64,000 bases of DNA from Castanea sativa (Eukaryota > Streptophyta > Magnoliopsida > Fagales > Fagaceae). The notes below the pieces were generated by a model, which was not told where the DNA came from, ran no database searches, and saw only the letters and a program-made list of their open reading frames with translations. The stretch covers positions 53,491,751 through 53,555,750 of the forward strand of contig NC_134020.1 of NCBI RefSeq assembly GCF_040712315.1, read 5' to 3'. Below, one piece after another: positions 45,001 through 56,515 of the stretch (its first letter is position 1; each line of letters begins with the position of its first letter). Made by a program: the position numbers and the translations under genes.

Positions 45001-47060
45001 ATTATTTGTTATAATTTGTGAACTACAGTGGACTGCCATAATTGGTCATTTACTATAACTCATTTGCAAAAAAATAAAATAAAATATAAAAAAATAACGC
45101 CATCAATGTAGCATGTTTTTTGTGGTATGGGTTGTTAGAGATAGTTTTTTTATGCAAATTTAATAGAGTACTACAATCCTAACCGGAACACTGTGTGGAA
45201 GACTAAGAGTCATCTATGATATGCTCAAGAACCAAGTAACATTCATGACATTAAGCAGGATCGATGGAGGAAAAATAGTACCACTCAAGAGTGTAGAGGT
45301 CATTTTTTTAGTTTCATAGTCATATGGTAGCTGCTCATTTGTTCCTTAATGCTCATTTCATGGCCGTATTGAATGAAAGATGTTATGATTTTTCTTTTCG
45401 ATTGAGCGTGGCTAGTTTTAAACGGGGGATGGGCCTTATGGTTCAAATTTCTCCAGTTCACATAGCACTGATAGCAGGGCTTAATTTTACCAATTTCTCT
45501 ACTTCACGAATTGGACCTGTGGCCCATAATACTTTTGAACTCTCATTGTAAAATACGATTTCCCCAATAATAATTTATATTGCTCTCCAAATACGTTGAA
45601 GAGCAATATAAATCATTTGGGGTAGGAGATCATACCAGCATTCTTTAAATATCCAGAGTGTAAGTTAAAAACAGTAGTGTAATTTCTAATTTGGTTATTT
45701 GGGCACCCAAAATTACAAGACTCGACTCACAAGAATAAAATGCATGATAGGTCAAGGTCACTTTCCACTTTAGCTAACAAGATGAAAGATGTGGTTTTGC
45801 AACCAAAGCTTGAAAAACCATAGTCAAAGCTCTAGAAAGTAGCAAATCCTTCATGAAATCTTGCCATCCACAACTTTTCCTTAGGATTTTTTTTTATAAA
45901 AAATAATAACTTTGCTTCATGGTTCAAGCCAATGAGTTTTCATGGGGCAAACTTAGGTCTTGTGGTTTAGAGGATGAAAACGTGATCAAGCATTTCGGTA
46001 GGACTTCATGAAAGTGTGTTAAGACTCTCTAAAATAGAGATAATTTTGTGTTTGCGATGCTGTAGGAGATACTCAGGTAACAAAACCCAACTCATTGTTA
46101 ATAAGAGCATTTGCATAAGAACTTACTTTTTTCTTTTTTGTATTTTAGCATAAGAACCTATTTTTCCTAGTTTACATACTCACTTTTCAAAACACACCAC
46201 ATCAAATTATCTATTTTACACTATATATTTTTTAAATATCAAATTTTCATGATTTTTTTAATTGTTTCTCTTTATTCGCATATAACAATCATCATCCACA
46301 CTCTTTCTTCGTCCTTGAAATACGTAAAGAAAGAATAAACAACTAAAATGCAAAATTAATAGTGTTAATGTAAATTTACATAGTTTATCAAGCTTGTAAT
46401 ATTACACAATTATATATGAACTAATGTGAGATATTTCTAAACAAAATTATGTAAATTTTAAACATTTTTCTATGGAAAATATTTACGGGTAAGATGCTCA
46501 TTAAGAATGATTTATTGTGGGATCCCCTAAATAAAAATTTGATATAAATTGATGAGGTGATTGAACTAAAGTAACATGTAAAACTTAAGAAGTTAACTTT
46601 ATTAGCTCTATAAAGTTGGTAAAAAATTAAACAAAATTATTTGACATGAAATTATTTCTTAATGGGCACATTATGGGTGACAGTTAACACTACCTTTTTT
46701 TTTTGCTATTAATAGTTAGGGTGGCAAGTGCAAGGCACGTGCTACCTTTTAAGAAAAAAAATTAAGATATAATTTCTATTTGAAGAAGTATGAAACTATA
46801 TACATAAAAAAAATGTATGTCACACACAATCTTGGGGTAGCTATTTAACATATGAATATCTATTTTACTATAATAGTTTCTTAGTACTTATTTGCTAATG
46901 ACAATATCTACTCACTTAAAACTTCTAAAAAATGATAATGAATATCATTATCTTCTAACAATAAACAACTAAGTTTTGCTAAGACAATATCACAATATTT
47001 ACATTTTCATAATGAAATATGCCATATGCTACAATTGAACACAGTGAATGAATATATATA
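45001..47060. other. AT-rich intergenic DNA without recognised gene
   Basis: A 75-codon open frame at 45324-45551 resembles no family I know and lacks gene context. 46100-46540 starts gagcatttgcataagaac and looks MITE-derived. There are no other signals. Confidence 0.4.
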
Positions 47061-48260
47061 TATATTTGTAGAAAGGGGAATATCATTAAAAACTAAAGAG
47101 CAGGAATACAACGATCATAAGCCACCCTAACAGAATCTAGACTAAGTAACAAAGAGACTTCCACCGGGGGGTCTAAGAAAATACCAAAATCTTGGGAAAG
47201 CAAAGCTCCCCTTTTAGCAAGAGCATCGACGCACTTGTTCATCTTACAATAACAATACTAAATTTGGACCATAGGAATGGCCCTTAATTCTGTCTTATAG
47301 TCACTCACTAAGGCAACAATACAATTTTGGCGGCCATCCTCTTTCTGCAGGAGGTCCACAATAAGCTTCGCAACTAGCTTGATGACCACAACAGGTATCT
47401 TAAGGGTGATGCACAACCTGAGTCCATCTCAAAGAGCCCACAATTCTGCAGCTACGCTAGTGGTATGACTGACATTCCTCGCGTAACCTTTAGTCCATTC
47501 TCCCTTATCATTTCGGATTAGCCCACCACCACCAGCCCGACCTAGATTACCCAGCGAAGAGCCATCCGAGTTGAGCTTATACCAACTCAAAGGAGGTTTA
47601 ATCCATCTGACTTGGATGTTCTAACGATTGATAACCTACTTCCCATTGATGCCAATGTAAGCAAACTCCAAAGCTTAATTAGAAAGGACTTCAGGCTTTA
47701 AGTTTTTCCGAGCTCTCTCATTCCAAAACAAGACACCATTCCTATGCAGCCATAGTGTCCAAACACCAAAAGAAAAAATAAAGCCCCATCTGATGCCTGG
47801 AGAGGAATGAGTATTAGAATTGCAACAAGTCAACCGAAGTCAGTCAGTAAGGTGTAAACCAAAGAAAAGAGAGTCAGGCATTCAGGGAGACAGGGAGGTC
47901 TAGAGGATCCGGGCAACACGATAGTCTTTAAGCATGCACAATTGATTCAGGTAACATGCATCCCTCTAGCTGCGAAGACAGAGAGGACCTAGATGCTCTT
48001 ATGGTTACATTGCCACAAAAAACATTTGACTTTCGGGATTGTTGGCACCTTCCTAATCCAATCCCCATCAAAGTTACCATTGTACATGCCTTCCACCTCT
48101 ATAATAGCTAGTTTATAGGCTTCCTTCATATCAAAGTTCCCACTCGGGGATGATGACCAAGTGATGCGGTCAGCATTCTGCACAGAGAAGGTTATGGGAG
48201 TGGCCTGATTGCCGAAAGCAGCCTCTCAGGAAAGAAGGAGCAACCTTGCTGAAAGTTCTG
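47060..48260 (-). mobile_element. LINE fragment: RNase H and zf-RVT region
   Basis: On the minus strand, 48183-47989 reads ITWSSSPSGNFDMKEAYKLA and VPKVKCFLWQ-like sequence, the start of the zf-RVT region. 47610-47380 reads LNSDGSSLGNLGRAGGGGLI followed by a stretch with AAELWALRW, a plant LINE RNase H (RVT_3) with its first Asp. Stops and shifts interrupt it. Its orientation is opposite to the LINE at the window start. Confidence 0.8.
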
Positions 48261-48349
48261 AAACTTTCATAATTTTTCACGTTAACAAAATATTTAAATA
48301 AAAATATCATTTTATTTAAACAAAATTATTGTTTTTAGTTCAAACTTAA

Positions 48350-48505
48350 CTCGTAGTGAAACTCTATCTCTCTAATAAATCCAACTTAAACTCAAACTCA
48401 ACACTATCATTTTTTAAAAAATAAAATTATTTTTATTTAATCAAAACTTAACGAGTGAAACTCTATCTCTCTAACAAGTCCAACTTAAACTCAAACTCAA
48501 ATATT
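48350..48505. repeat. Short direct repeat, about 92 bp apart
   Basis: gtgaaactctatctctctaa followed by (t/c)aa(a/g)tccaacttaaactc occurs at about 48356 and again at about 48448. Function unknown. Confidence 0.8.
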
Positions 48506-48936
48506 GATAATTTACATAAAAACAAAAATTATGATAGGACTAAAAAAAAAAAAAAAACTCACGTTGATAATCGTGAGTTTGGTTTGGGCTGAAATTTCTA
48601 TTAATTACTTTTTTATATTGGTATGTTATATTTATATTTGTTGAATTTGGTTTGGTTCTAAAGTAGAATTTAAGGGTTCTATAAATTTTGAAATTTTAAG
48701 TTTTGAAGTTTTTGATATTTGCATCTCAGTAGATTGATCTTAATTCTCCACCTTATATACTTGTTATTTAGGTTCATGTGATTTTTTGTTTTCTTATTAA
48801 AAGTTATATTTTTGGTTGATTAATTATTTGTTTGGATTAATTTTAAATTTTTTTTTTTCAGAATGCCTATTTATACATTGTTGGAATTTTTTTAGAGTCA
48901 ATAGTTTTTCATGCATCGCTAATCTTGACAAATTAT

Positions 48937-49721
48937 CAATGTTATTAAAGTCATTCCGTTCCTACCGGAATGGTCGGAATATTTCGTACCAGGATGCAAT
49001 CCGGAACGGTAATACCACCCATTCAACCTCGAGTCTAATTCCGGCCAGTTTCAGGTGATTCCGGCCATTCCAGTCGATTCAGGTCAATTTTGGCCGGTAG
49101 CAGTTTTGAGAAAAAAAAAATCGGCCGGTAGCAATTTTTAGCGAAGAAAAAAAAAAAAACTTAAACTAACAAACCGATTAGCACAACATGTTTCCACCTA
49201 GCACTGATTGCCTGAAGAAGTTCAAATCATGTCTGCTACAAAGCTACAAAATGATTTGCAAAAAAAGAAAGGAAAAAGAAGAGAGAACAGAAATTTAGAG
49301 CAGTTGTGGAGGAAGCTCAAATTTTAGCTACGTTTGAAACTTTCTTCTTCAGTCCTGCACTTAAACTTCTGGTTTGGGTCTCTAAAACTTTCCAAGAAGC
49401 ACTTATGCAAGTAACTAATGGGAATGTGAAATGAAGAAGAAAGAGTGGAGAAGAATGTGCAAGACATTGTATGTTGGTGATGGAGTGGGGTTAGGTGAAA
49501 AGGTAAACAGGACCTTCCTAGAAGGTTCCTAGTTTATAAATATCCACATTTGTTTATTACAAAAATACCTAAATTTGAATTTTAAAATAATCAATCTAAA
49601 CATTTTATTATTATAGAGTATTTATTTTAAAACACTATATTACATTAAATAAAGGATGATATTACATTTATAAAATTTGGCTTAAGAATAGCAATGAGTA
49701 ATAACATTTTTTTATTAATTA

Positions 49722-49773
<52 letters not shown>

Positions 49774-49881
49774 GGTAATTCTGAAACAGTCTAAAACGGT
49801 ATGCCAAAACAGGTTGGTACCGAAATATTTCGTTCTAATAGACAAATTGAAACGAGCACCGAAACGGTATTCATAACATTG
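48937..49881. mobile_element. Non-autonomous terminal-inverted-repeat transposon, 0.95 kb
   Basis: Starts caatgttattaaagtcattccg and ends in the complement of caatgttatgaataccgttt. The match is strongest over the outer ten bases, and further in both sides share ggaatatttcgtacc/cgaaatatttcggtacc words. The left part has repeated ttccggcca/ggccggtagcag blocks. The interior holds a TA microsatellite (49730-49769) and no transposase. Superfamily not assigned; target duplication unclear. Confidence 0.6.
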
Positions 49882-50267
49882 CTAGTTATTATAATTATTG
49901 TTGTTATACTTTTTTGCTCCTTATAACATCTTCCTTCGTTGAGGTATTGCGAAATAATAACACCACCTCTATATATCTTTATAAAACGACAATCCCTCTT
50001 AAGAAATATTATTTTATTTTAATAATTTGATAGTTTGATGATTTGAATCATAAATATTTTTAATTGAATATATCAAAATATGCTAGTAAACCTATTAGAC
50101 TTTTGGCTTTCTTAAGAAATTTCAAAGATTTAGAAAGTTAGCAACAACGTGATTTAGGCGTCCCAAATTGTCTGGAAGGAAAATGGTAAGACGCGTTTCA
50201 AAACCGTGAAAGGCAAGCCACGAACAATATGAGGATATACGTTGTTACAAGCAATATCAATATTAAC

Positions 50268-50420
50268 AGGGACGAAACTACACTTGGGTTGGGGGGCCAT
50301 GGCCCCCCTCAAATTTTGAAAAATTAACTAGTAGTATGCATAGACTATACAAAAATTCTAACTTTTGCCCTAAATTGTATATACTTGCCCCCCTCCCCAA
50401 ATATTTTTACAAATTGACCC
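50268..50420 (+). mobile_element. hAT-like element terminus (CAGGGACG type)
   Basis: cagggacgaaactac followed by gggttggggggccatggccc is the terminus style of plant TTF-type hAT elements. A matching opposite end could be gccccgcccctg at about 52526-52537, which would make a 2.3-kb element, but flanking duplications do not match, so the two may be separate remnants. Confidence 0.45.
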
Positions 50421-50464
50421 ATGAAATTTCCCAAATTGTTTCAATCAAACCATCCATTTGCTGC

Positions 50465-50488
50465 ATTCTCAAAAAAAAAAAAAAAAAA
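50465..50488 (+). mobile_element. Minimal poly(A) retroposon with target-site duplication
   Basis: The insert is attctc plus 18 A, bounded by the exact 12-base repeat TCCATTTGCTGC at 50453-50464 and 50489-50500. Same architecture as the insert at 43636. Confidence 0.72.
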
Positions 50489-50500
50489 TCCATTTGCTGC

Positions 50501-52670
50501 GTTGCCCCAAAAATATCAAGAAAATCCATTAGACAAACCAACAAAACAATTCATAAACTTGGATAATTAAAAAAACGTTCAGACAATCACAAATCCAGTA
50601 TAGAAAAAAAAATACCAAGAAGATAAGTACAAATGACAAATCCTTAGCAAAACAATCCTTTAGTGCTGCACCACCACCAACATCTTCTTCTCTAACTAGC
50701 CGGTTGCATCTATACTACTTTCTTCTTCTTCTATATTTTTTTTCTAACTCCACAACCTTCAGACTATAGTGTATGCCTTCTCTCTATTTTGCAAAATGAT
50801 GACAAAGGCACGTTGGAGATTGTGGCAAAGAAGGCTACAAGTCATTGTGGCCTTGTGGCCAATATAAAGCCACGTGCACTTAATTGTTTTGTTTTTTGTT
50901 TTTTTAGTCTGATCATATAGTATGTACTACCTTACATGCATAAAGTTATCTTGAAATGAATGTAATAGTATACTACCTTATATCCATTAATTTTGTTGTA
51001 ACTTTATTGTGTTAGTAAATTATAAATAACAATATTGTTGTGGCTTGTGGCAATATATAATTCATAAGATTAACTTACCCTTATGTTTCAACCAAAAAAA
51101 AAAACTTGCACTTGTGATAATATCTAAAAACATTGTTTTCCTATCAAAATAAATGAATAAATAAATAAAAACATTGTTATTTTTTTTTTAATCTTTTAAA
51201 TTTACTCCCAAAAAAAATATGTTGACTATATACTTGCATATAGTCAACATTATTATTTTTTTTTTGTTTGTTGAATTTCCATATACTAACATACTAAATT
51301 CTTTGCATTATTTAATTTTTTGTTTACTCCATATACTAACATACTAAATTTCGTTTCTCAAAAAAAAAAAATACAAAATTTCACTGATACGGGTTAATTA
51401 TGACTAATCATTCTTTGAAGTATGACTATAAAGACTTGTTGGGTTGAAATATGATTAAAAAAATGAGCATGAATGTTTAGCAAGAAGATGGAAAATATGG
51501 TGACGGTAATTCATTGCATGAAATGCATATTATGTGTTGATGACATGAAACCATGAATGGATACTAATGGATCGCCCCCCTCTACTCATATTTTATTCAT
51601 CAAAAAAATAAAAGGATGGATGAAATGTATGAACATGCATAACATAATATATGGTCATTAAATTCTAAAAGACTTATTTTTTAGTTGGATGGATTATGTG
51701 TTTAATATCTTCCCATTTGATAACCTACCTTCGACTGGTGCTTATATTTGGGGTTTTTAAACTAAGTAATTTTCCATGTAATTTTGAATGTTACGTGATA
51801 GTTCATTATGAATATTTATTGTCAATGTAGGTAGTTATGAGTCTATTATCACTTTATTTTATTAAGTCTGTCAACATTTTAATATTTATATAGTTGTTAT
51901 TATCTATTTGATTATAAAAATATTTTAGACTAAATGACTAACCTCAACTTATTGGCTTCATATTAATTATCGATGCACATAGTGCACTTATCCATACATA
52001 AATTATACACTAAGTGTTTACTTAATCAATTAAATGCTTGAACAGTCACTAATTTTACAATTTTTTTCTTGAATTTTACTAACTTTATTACAAAAATTTA
52101 TTATAATATGATAACAATACACACATATGGAAAAAAAAAAAAAAAAAAAACTCTATTTCTTAATTATTAAATTATATAAAGTTATATTATATTTATATTG
52201 TATATACAAACATCCACCCACATCATAATTTATATAAATAGGTAACAATATAACAAAAAGTAATGTACATAATCAATATTAAACATATTCACACACACAT
52301 ATAATATAAATTTATAAAAAAGAATTAATCTTACAATTCACAAACATTTACTCTTTATTCTTAAAGTTGAAAATACTTGTAATAAAGATGTGCAAAATTT
52401 AAGTCAAAGGTGTGCAAAAATATATTTTTAAAAATAAATTAAACTATTAAGATAAGAAAAATTTATATATATATATATATAGTTTTTTCTTTTGAAGTCA
52501 GGCGGTTCACCCTGAATGTGCTTTAGCCCCGCCCCTGCTTTGGTGGAAGCTCTTAACAAAAGTTATTGTAATTTCTTGGGAAGTTTTTAACGAAAGTTAC
52601 TGTAATTTATTGGGAAGTTCTTAACCAAAGTTATTGTAATTTCTTTATAAAAATTTGCATACCACAGGAC
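50501..52670. other. AT-rich intergenic DNA
   Basis: No gene identified. Includes A and T runs, a third poly(A) insert at 51353-51371, and three diverged copies of gttattgtaatttcttggga-like words at 52560-52645. Confidence 0.5.
51353..51371 (+). mobile_element. Minimal poly(A) retroposon with target-site duplication
   Basis: gtttctc plus 12 A, bounded by atactaaatttc (51341-51352) and atacaaaatttc, which starts at the last A of the run (51371-51382). The two repeats differ at one base. The inserted prefix gtttctc is the same as at 43636. Confidence 0.6.
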
Positions 52671-52725
52671 TTGCTGAGAAATCAATGCTTGAGGACGAGT
52701 GCTCACACAAGGATTAGTGTAGATT

Positions 52726-52736
52726 TTCTATATATA
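52726..52736 (+). promoter_or_regulatory. TATA box of the small secreted peptide gene
   Basis: ttctatatatatta lies about 95 bases before the chosen start codon at 52824. The usual distance would place transcription start near 52760, excluding the earlier in-frame ATG at 52671 from the message. Confidence 0.5.
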
Positions 52737-52823
52737 TTAGTCGAGTTTCAGCCTGTTGAACATCAAAAATTATTCTCAAGTTTAAGGCCTTGCAAACCCA
52801 CAAATCTTCATTTGTTCCTCTCC

Positions 52824-53169
52824 ATGGCCAAAATGGGTGCCAAGACTTCCATCAGGGTTTTCATCATTCGGATGCTTATTATCTTTTTGTTTCTCTCATC
52901 TACGTACACGATGGTGGTTGCCGAACCCAACAATGTCGTCCCACGAGCGAGTAAGTCCCTTTTTTTCCCATGGTTGCATGCAATATCTTTGTAAACGTTT
53001 TATATTCATCCACAGTTAGGTTTTATATTCATGCAATATCTTTGTCATGTTTGCAGAGGAAAACAGTATCCTGCGAGGAAATATTGTCCAAATGAAAATT
53101 GGTGGGAACTCCGGGGCAAAACCTTCCCCGCCTGACAACACAGGTTGTCACACCTGCAACAAAAGTTGA
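52824..53169 (+). CDS. Small secreted peptide precursor, 79 aa, two exons, unknown family
   Basis: Exons 52824-52950 and 53057-53169 join in frame (donor gcgagtaagt, acceptor tttgcag) to 240 nt. The N-terminus MAKMGAKTSIRVFIIRMLII and the following FLFLSSTYTMVVA form a typical signal peptide with probable cleavage before EPNN. The mature part is short and basic, with a Pro/Gly-rich end (GGNSGAKPSPPDNTG) and a terminal CHTCNKS holding the only two cysteines of the mature region. This is the layout of plant peptide-hormone or phytocytokine precursors: signal peptide, variable spacer, conserved C-terminal tail. I do not recognise the family. A TATA box precedes the gene, and an ATG at 52671 in the same frame probably lies upstream of transcription start. 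Confidence 0.65.
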
Positions 53170-54300
53170 TCTGTATCATTCAATCGAATGAAGAAAATAA
53201 TATTGTGAACAATACTTGTATAGATTGTCTTTTTTTATGAACAATACTTGTAATATAGGTTGGAAATAATGGATATCAATAAGCTAGTCCAAGAGTGTCC
53301 GATCCCGTGTTTTGGTCCATATGTCAACATGGACAGCTTATAATAATTACTACGTAATGTGAGACTTCGATGTGGAAATCTCCTCGCTTGTGAATTTCCA
53401 TTGCTCATACTTGAAATTCATTTTACTTTTCTTCATTTTCTTCGGATATGGGTTCATACATGATATTCCATTTGCCTTTTTTTTCCCTCTTTCTTTCTCT
53501 CTTTTTTTTTTTTTTTTCTTTTTCATTAGATATGGGAGAAGTGTTCATACTTGAATTCATTTTTCTTGTTTTGAGGATGTCCTTTCACCAATGAGAGAGA
53601 ATTAAGTGTATGTTTGGTAAATTGAATGAAAATTACAACATGAATAATAATTTTTATTATTGGTAATAAAATATGTCATAATTGAAAGACTAAACACACA
53701 CATACATTGGGTTATAATTTTATAACTGTTATGTGCACATGAAAAGTTTGTATATTTAAAAATATATTAATTTTAAAAATTATTACTCCAACTAAAGAAT
53801 AACTATTACCCACTGCATGAACCAAAGAAATATGACACAAAAGGAAAATGCTTAGAAACGTTTCTACAAACTTGTTTGGGGTGGTGAGAAGACATGCTAG
53901 GAACACCGAACACTTTGTCCCAATTCGTCACTTTTATCACTTACAATTTGCCACGTAGTATGTTGTGGCAAAAATTTTGCAATTTTATGTTTTTAAATAT
54001 TTTTTATAAGGCAATTTTATGTTGTCCTAACATTACTTGGGTGGTAAGTAAAAAATGTTGCCCTTTAATATGGTTGACACATATATATAATGTTTTTTAT
54101 ATTGTGACTTCTCATATTTACGATAAATCTCACAAATTAAATTCATAATGAACTAATTATAAATATGAGAAAATGAGCATTATCAAAATTACCTTATAAT
54201 TTTTCTAATTTTTACTTTATTAGGTTTTATGTTTAACGTGTGAAAATGACCTAAAAGCTAGTAATTTACTTTTTTTTTTTTTAAAAATAGTTCTATTCAA
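53170..54300. other. 3' flank of the peptide gene and AT-rich intergenic DNA
   Basis: 3' UTR probably ends near 53290. T-runs near 53500. A small open frame at 53894-54148 has no recognisable features. No gene seen. Confidence 0.45.
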
Positions 54301-54319
54301 ATCAACAAACACGTTAGGC

Positions 54320-54557
54320 TGCATGGGACTTTTAATATTGTATTTGTGTTTTCCTTTGTCCTGTGGCTTTTAATATTGTATTTGGCTCCCTTTGCCCGGA
54401 GGCTTTTAATATTGTATTTGTGCTTTTGTGCTTCCTTTGTCCTGTGGCTAGGCCTGTCCTAGTGATGTTGCAGGACCCTTTTTTTATATTTGGTGTACTG
54501 TTGTTCATTTTAATATACTAATTCCACCTTTCAGTCCAAAAAAAAAAAAAAAAATTT
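54320..54557 (+). mobile_element. Retroposon 3' end with poly(A) and internal short repeats
   Basis: About 220 bases with T/G-rich composition, ending tttcagtcc and a run of 17 A (54538-54554), like the 3' UTR of a LINE. The segment cttttaatattgtatttg is present three times (near 54329, 54368 and 54402), twice followed by cctttgtcctgtggct. No coding part remains. Confidence 0.5.
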
Positions 54558-55690
54558 TGAGAAATAAAGCAAATGACAAGACAGGAAGCCTGAAAACTGA
54601 CGGTGCAAATGGGCCGGGTCATTCATCAATATCGAGGGAATAATTGTATATGGGCTATAGGTCTTGGATTTTATTTCGCTTCGAATCGATACACATTTTG
54701 AAATAAAGTACATTACACCCACAACCAAAGGACCGTACAAGCGTGTTGCTCTCATCCTTATCTATTCTCAGAATCTCAATGTGACTGAGCTGTGTTCATC
54801 ATTCACATCACACTTCCCAGTTCCTATATTAGTCGCTGCTCTCACCACCCAGTTTTCACAAAGAGAGAAATGGGAAAGTGAGAAAGAATTGAAGGAAGTT
54901 TTGGGAGATGGGAGGTTTGGCAAAGAAACCAACAATTTTTTTTTTTGCCTATTCCGCCCATTCCTATGATTTCCTTTTGTTCCTCTCTTTCCTCTATCCT
55001 CTGATCTTTAGTAAAAAAAAATTCCCACTGTTTGTTGTTGTTGTTGTTCTTCCATTATCATAAAGAGTGAGAGGAAATGAAAGAGAGAGAGAGTTGAAAG
55101 AAGGTTTTTGGGTTTGGGGTGATGGGAAAGAATGACTGGTTTTGAAATCAAATTCTTTCCTAGTCCCCTAAGACCAATGTTTTCTTTCAGCTCCCCTCCC
55201 TTTCTCTTTTTCATTTTGATCTGTGGTAACATTGGCTTGTCTTTGTCTTTCATATTTTGTTTATGTACTTATTTATGTTATTCTGACCGGACTTCTCTAT
55301 GTGGGTTTTTGGAGTTTTCGTTTGTTTCACAGGTAAGCATTTTCTGGTTGGATCTGTGGGTTGTTTGTGTTCTTGGTACTAAGAAGAAGCTTAACCAGGT
55401 TTCTCTTAAAAAAATCCAAACTTTTTGTGTTAGGCTGTAAGAAATAATAGCTGCTACTATAGTCATCTGCAATGAAACAAAATACAACGCTGCTGTGCTG
55501 TTTTCTTTAAAATCTGTGAAGTTTTGTGATGGTAATCATACCTGGGGCTCATAGTATAGACTGTAATAATCAATTTATTGTAGCCTTTCTTGGGTTGATA
55601 AGAATCTGTATAGTTTGGAAACATTAAAATGTTTTTAGACTTGATTATTTTGCTAAAATAGTTTTGTAGATTTGATGAATGATCCATTAA
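54558..55690 (+). other. Leader-like, pyrimidine-rich sequence, possible orphan 5' UTR
   Basis: 54800-55330 has plant leader-like features (CT/GA-rich, repeated gttgttgtt, a donor-like cacaggtaagc at 55329-55340). No coding exon follows. Part resembles 43020-43140. Possibly the first noncoding exon of a lost or unannotated transcript. Confidence 0.35.
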
Positions 55691-55699
55691 CCCAAATCA

Positions 55700-56515
55700 G
55701 AGCATCTCCAATAGGCTCTCTAAAGCCAATTATGGAGAGCAAACACACACAAAAAAACCCCTCCAACAGCCTCCATCTCCAATTTTTTTTTAAAGATTTT
55801 CTCCCTTAAAATAATACCCGGTTGAATATAAAAAAAAGACTTTTTTTTTTCTTTCCCTCAATTTCTGTTTCTTCTGCACTCCCTCTCTCTCTTGCTTCTC
55901 TTTAGAAAAAAAAAACTCCCTTTGCTTCTCATCAGAAAATAACGGTGAAGCACAAAGTTGACGGAGCTCTCAATCAAAATACAAAATCAAATCACAATTT
56001 TAAAGTGAAGATACAGATCCAGACGAAGTGCTGAAGAGGAAAAGAAAAAAAGAAAAGTGAAGATAAGGGAAAGGTGTGGAGGGGAAAAAAAGAAGAAGAA
56101 AAGAAACGGGTGGATGAAAAAAAAAAATAATAATAATAATAATAAAGGGAAAAATAAAATAAAAAATAAGAAATTAAAATTGAGGAATACTATTCTAGTA
56201 TTTTTATAATAAATTTTAAGTGGTGAGTTGTTATTAACAAATGTGTTCAAATTAAAATAAGTAGAGCTGTTATTAACTAATGTGTTCAAATTAAAATAGG
56301 TAATGACTTACTAATATGATTTATTGTAAAAATATTGTAAAATATTAAGAATGTACTATTTTTCATTAAAATTGAATTAGTTGAATGAAAGAAGATTAAA
56401 AAAGAAATAATAAAGAAATAATATTTAAATGAATTAGAGAAAATGATAGGAAGTCTGATGTAAAATGTATTTGAAAAAAATAGATAAACAAAAGGTAAAA
56501 TTGGAGATGTTGCTG
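55700..56515. mobile_element. MITE with GAGCATCTCCAA-type ends
   Basis: Left end gagcatctccaataggctct; right end, in reverse complement, agcaacatctccaattttac. The interior is AT-rich with TC runs and an ATA repeat (56127-56143). This terminus style is common in Tourist-like elements of plants; target duplication not clear. Confidence 0.55.

Noticed and set aside
45324..45551. 75-codon open frame MVAAHLFLNAHFMAVLNERC...
   Set aside because: No similarity that I recognise, no splice or promoter context, and surrounded by transposon debris.
50268..52537. Single 2.3-kb hAT element with CAGGG...CCCTG ends
   Set aside because: No matching 8-base flanks; the two termini may belong to different insertions, so only the left terminus was annotated.
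52671..52823. Longer N-terminus for the small secreted peptide from the ATG at 52671
   Set aside because: It would put the signal peptide more than 50 residues inside the protein, and the TATA box at 52726 lies downstream of that ATG.
54664..54969. 101-codon open frame MDFISLRIDTHFEIKYI...
   Set aside because: Ends in a T-run-encoded Phe stretch and covers leader-like DNA; no homology recognised.
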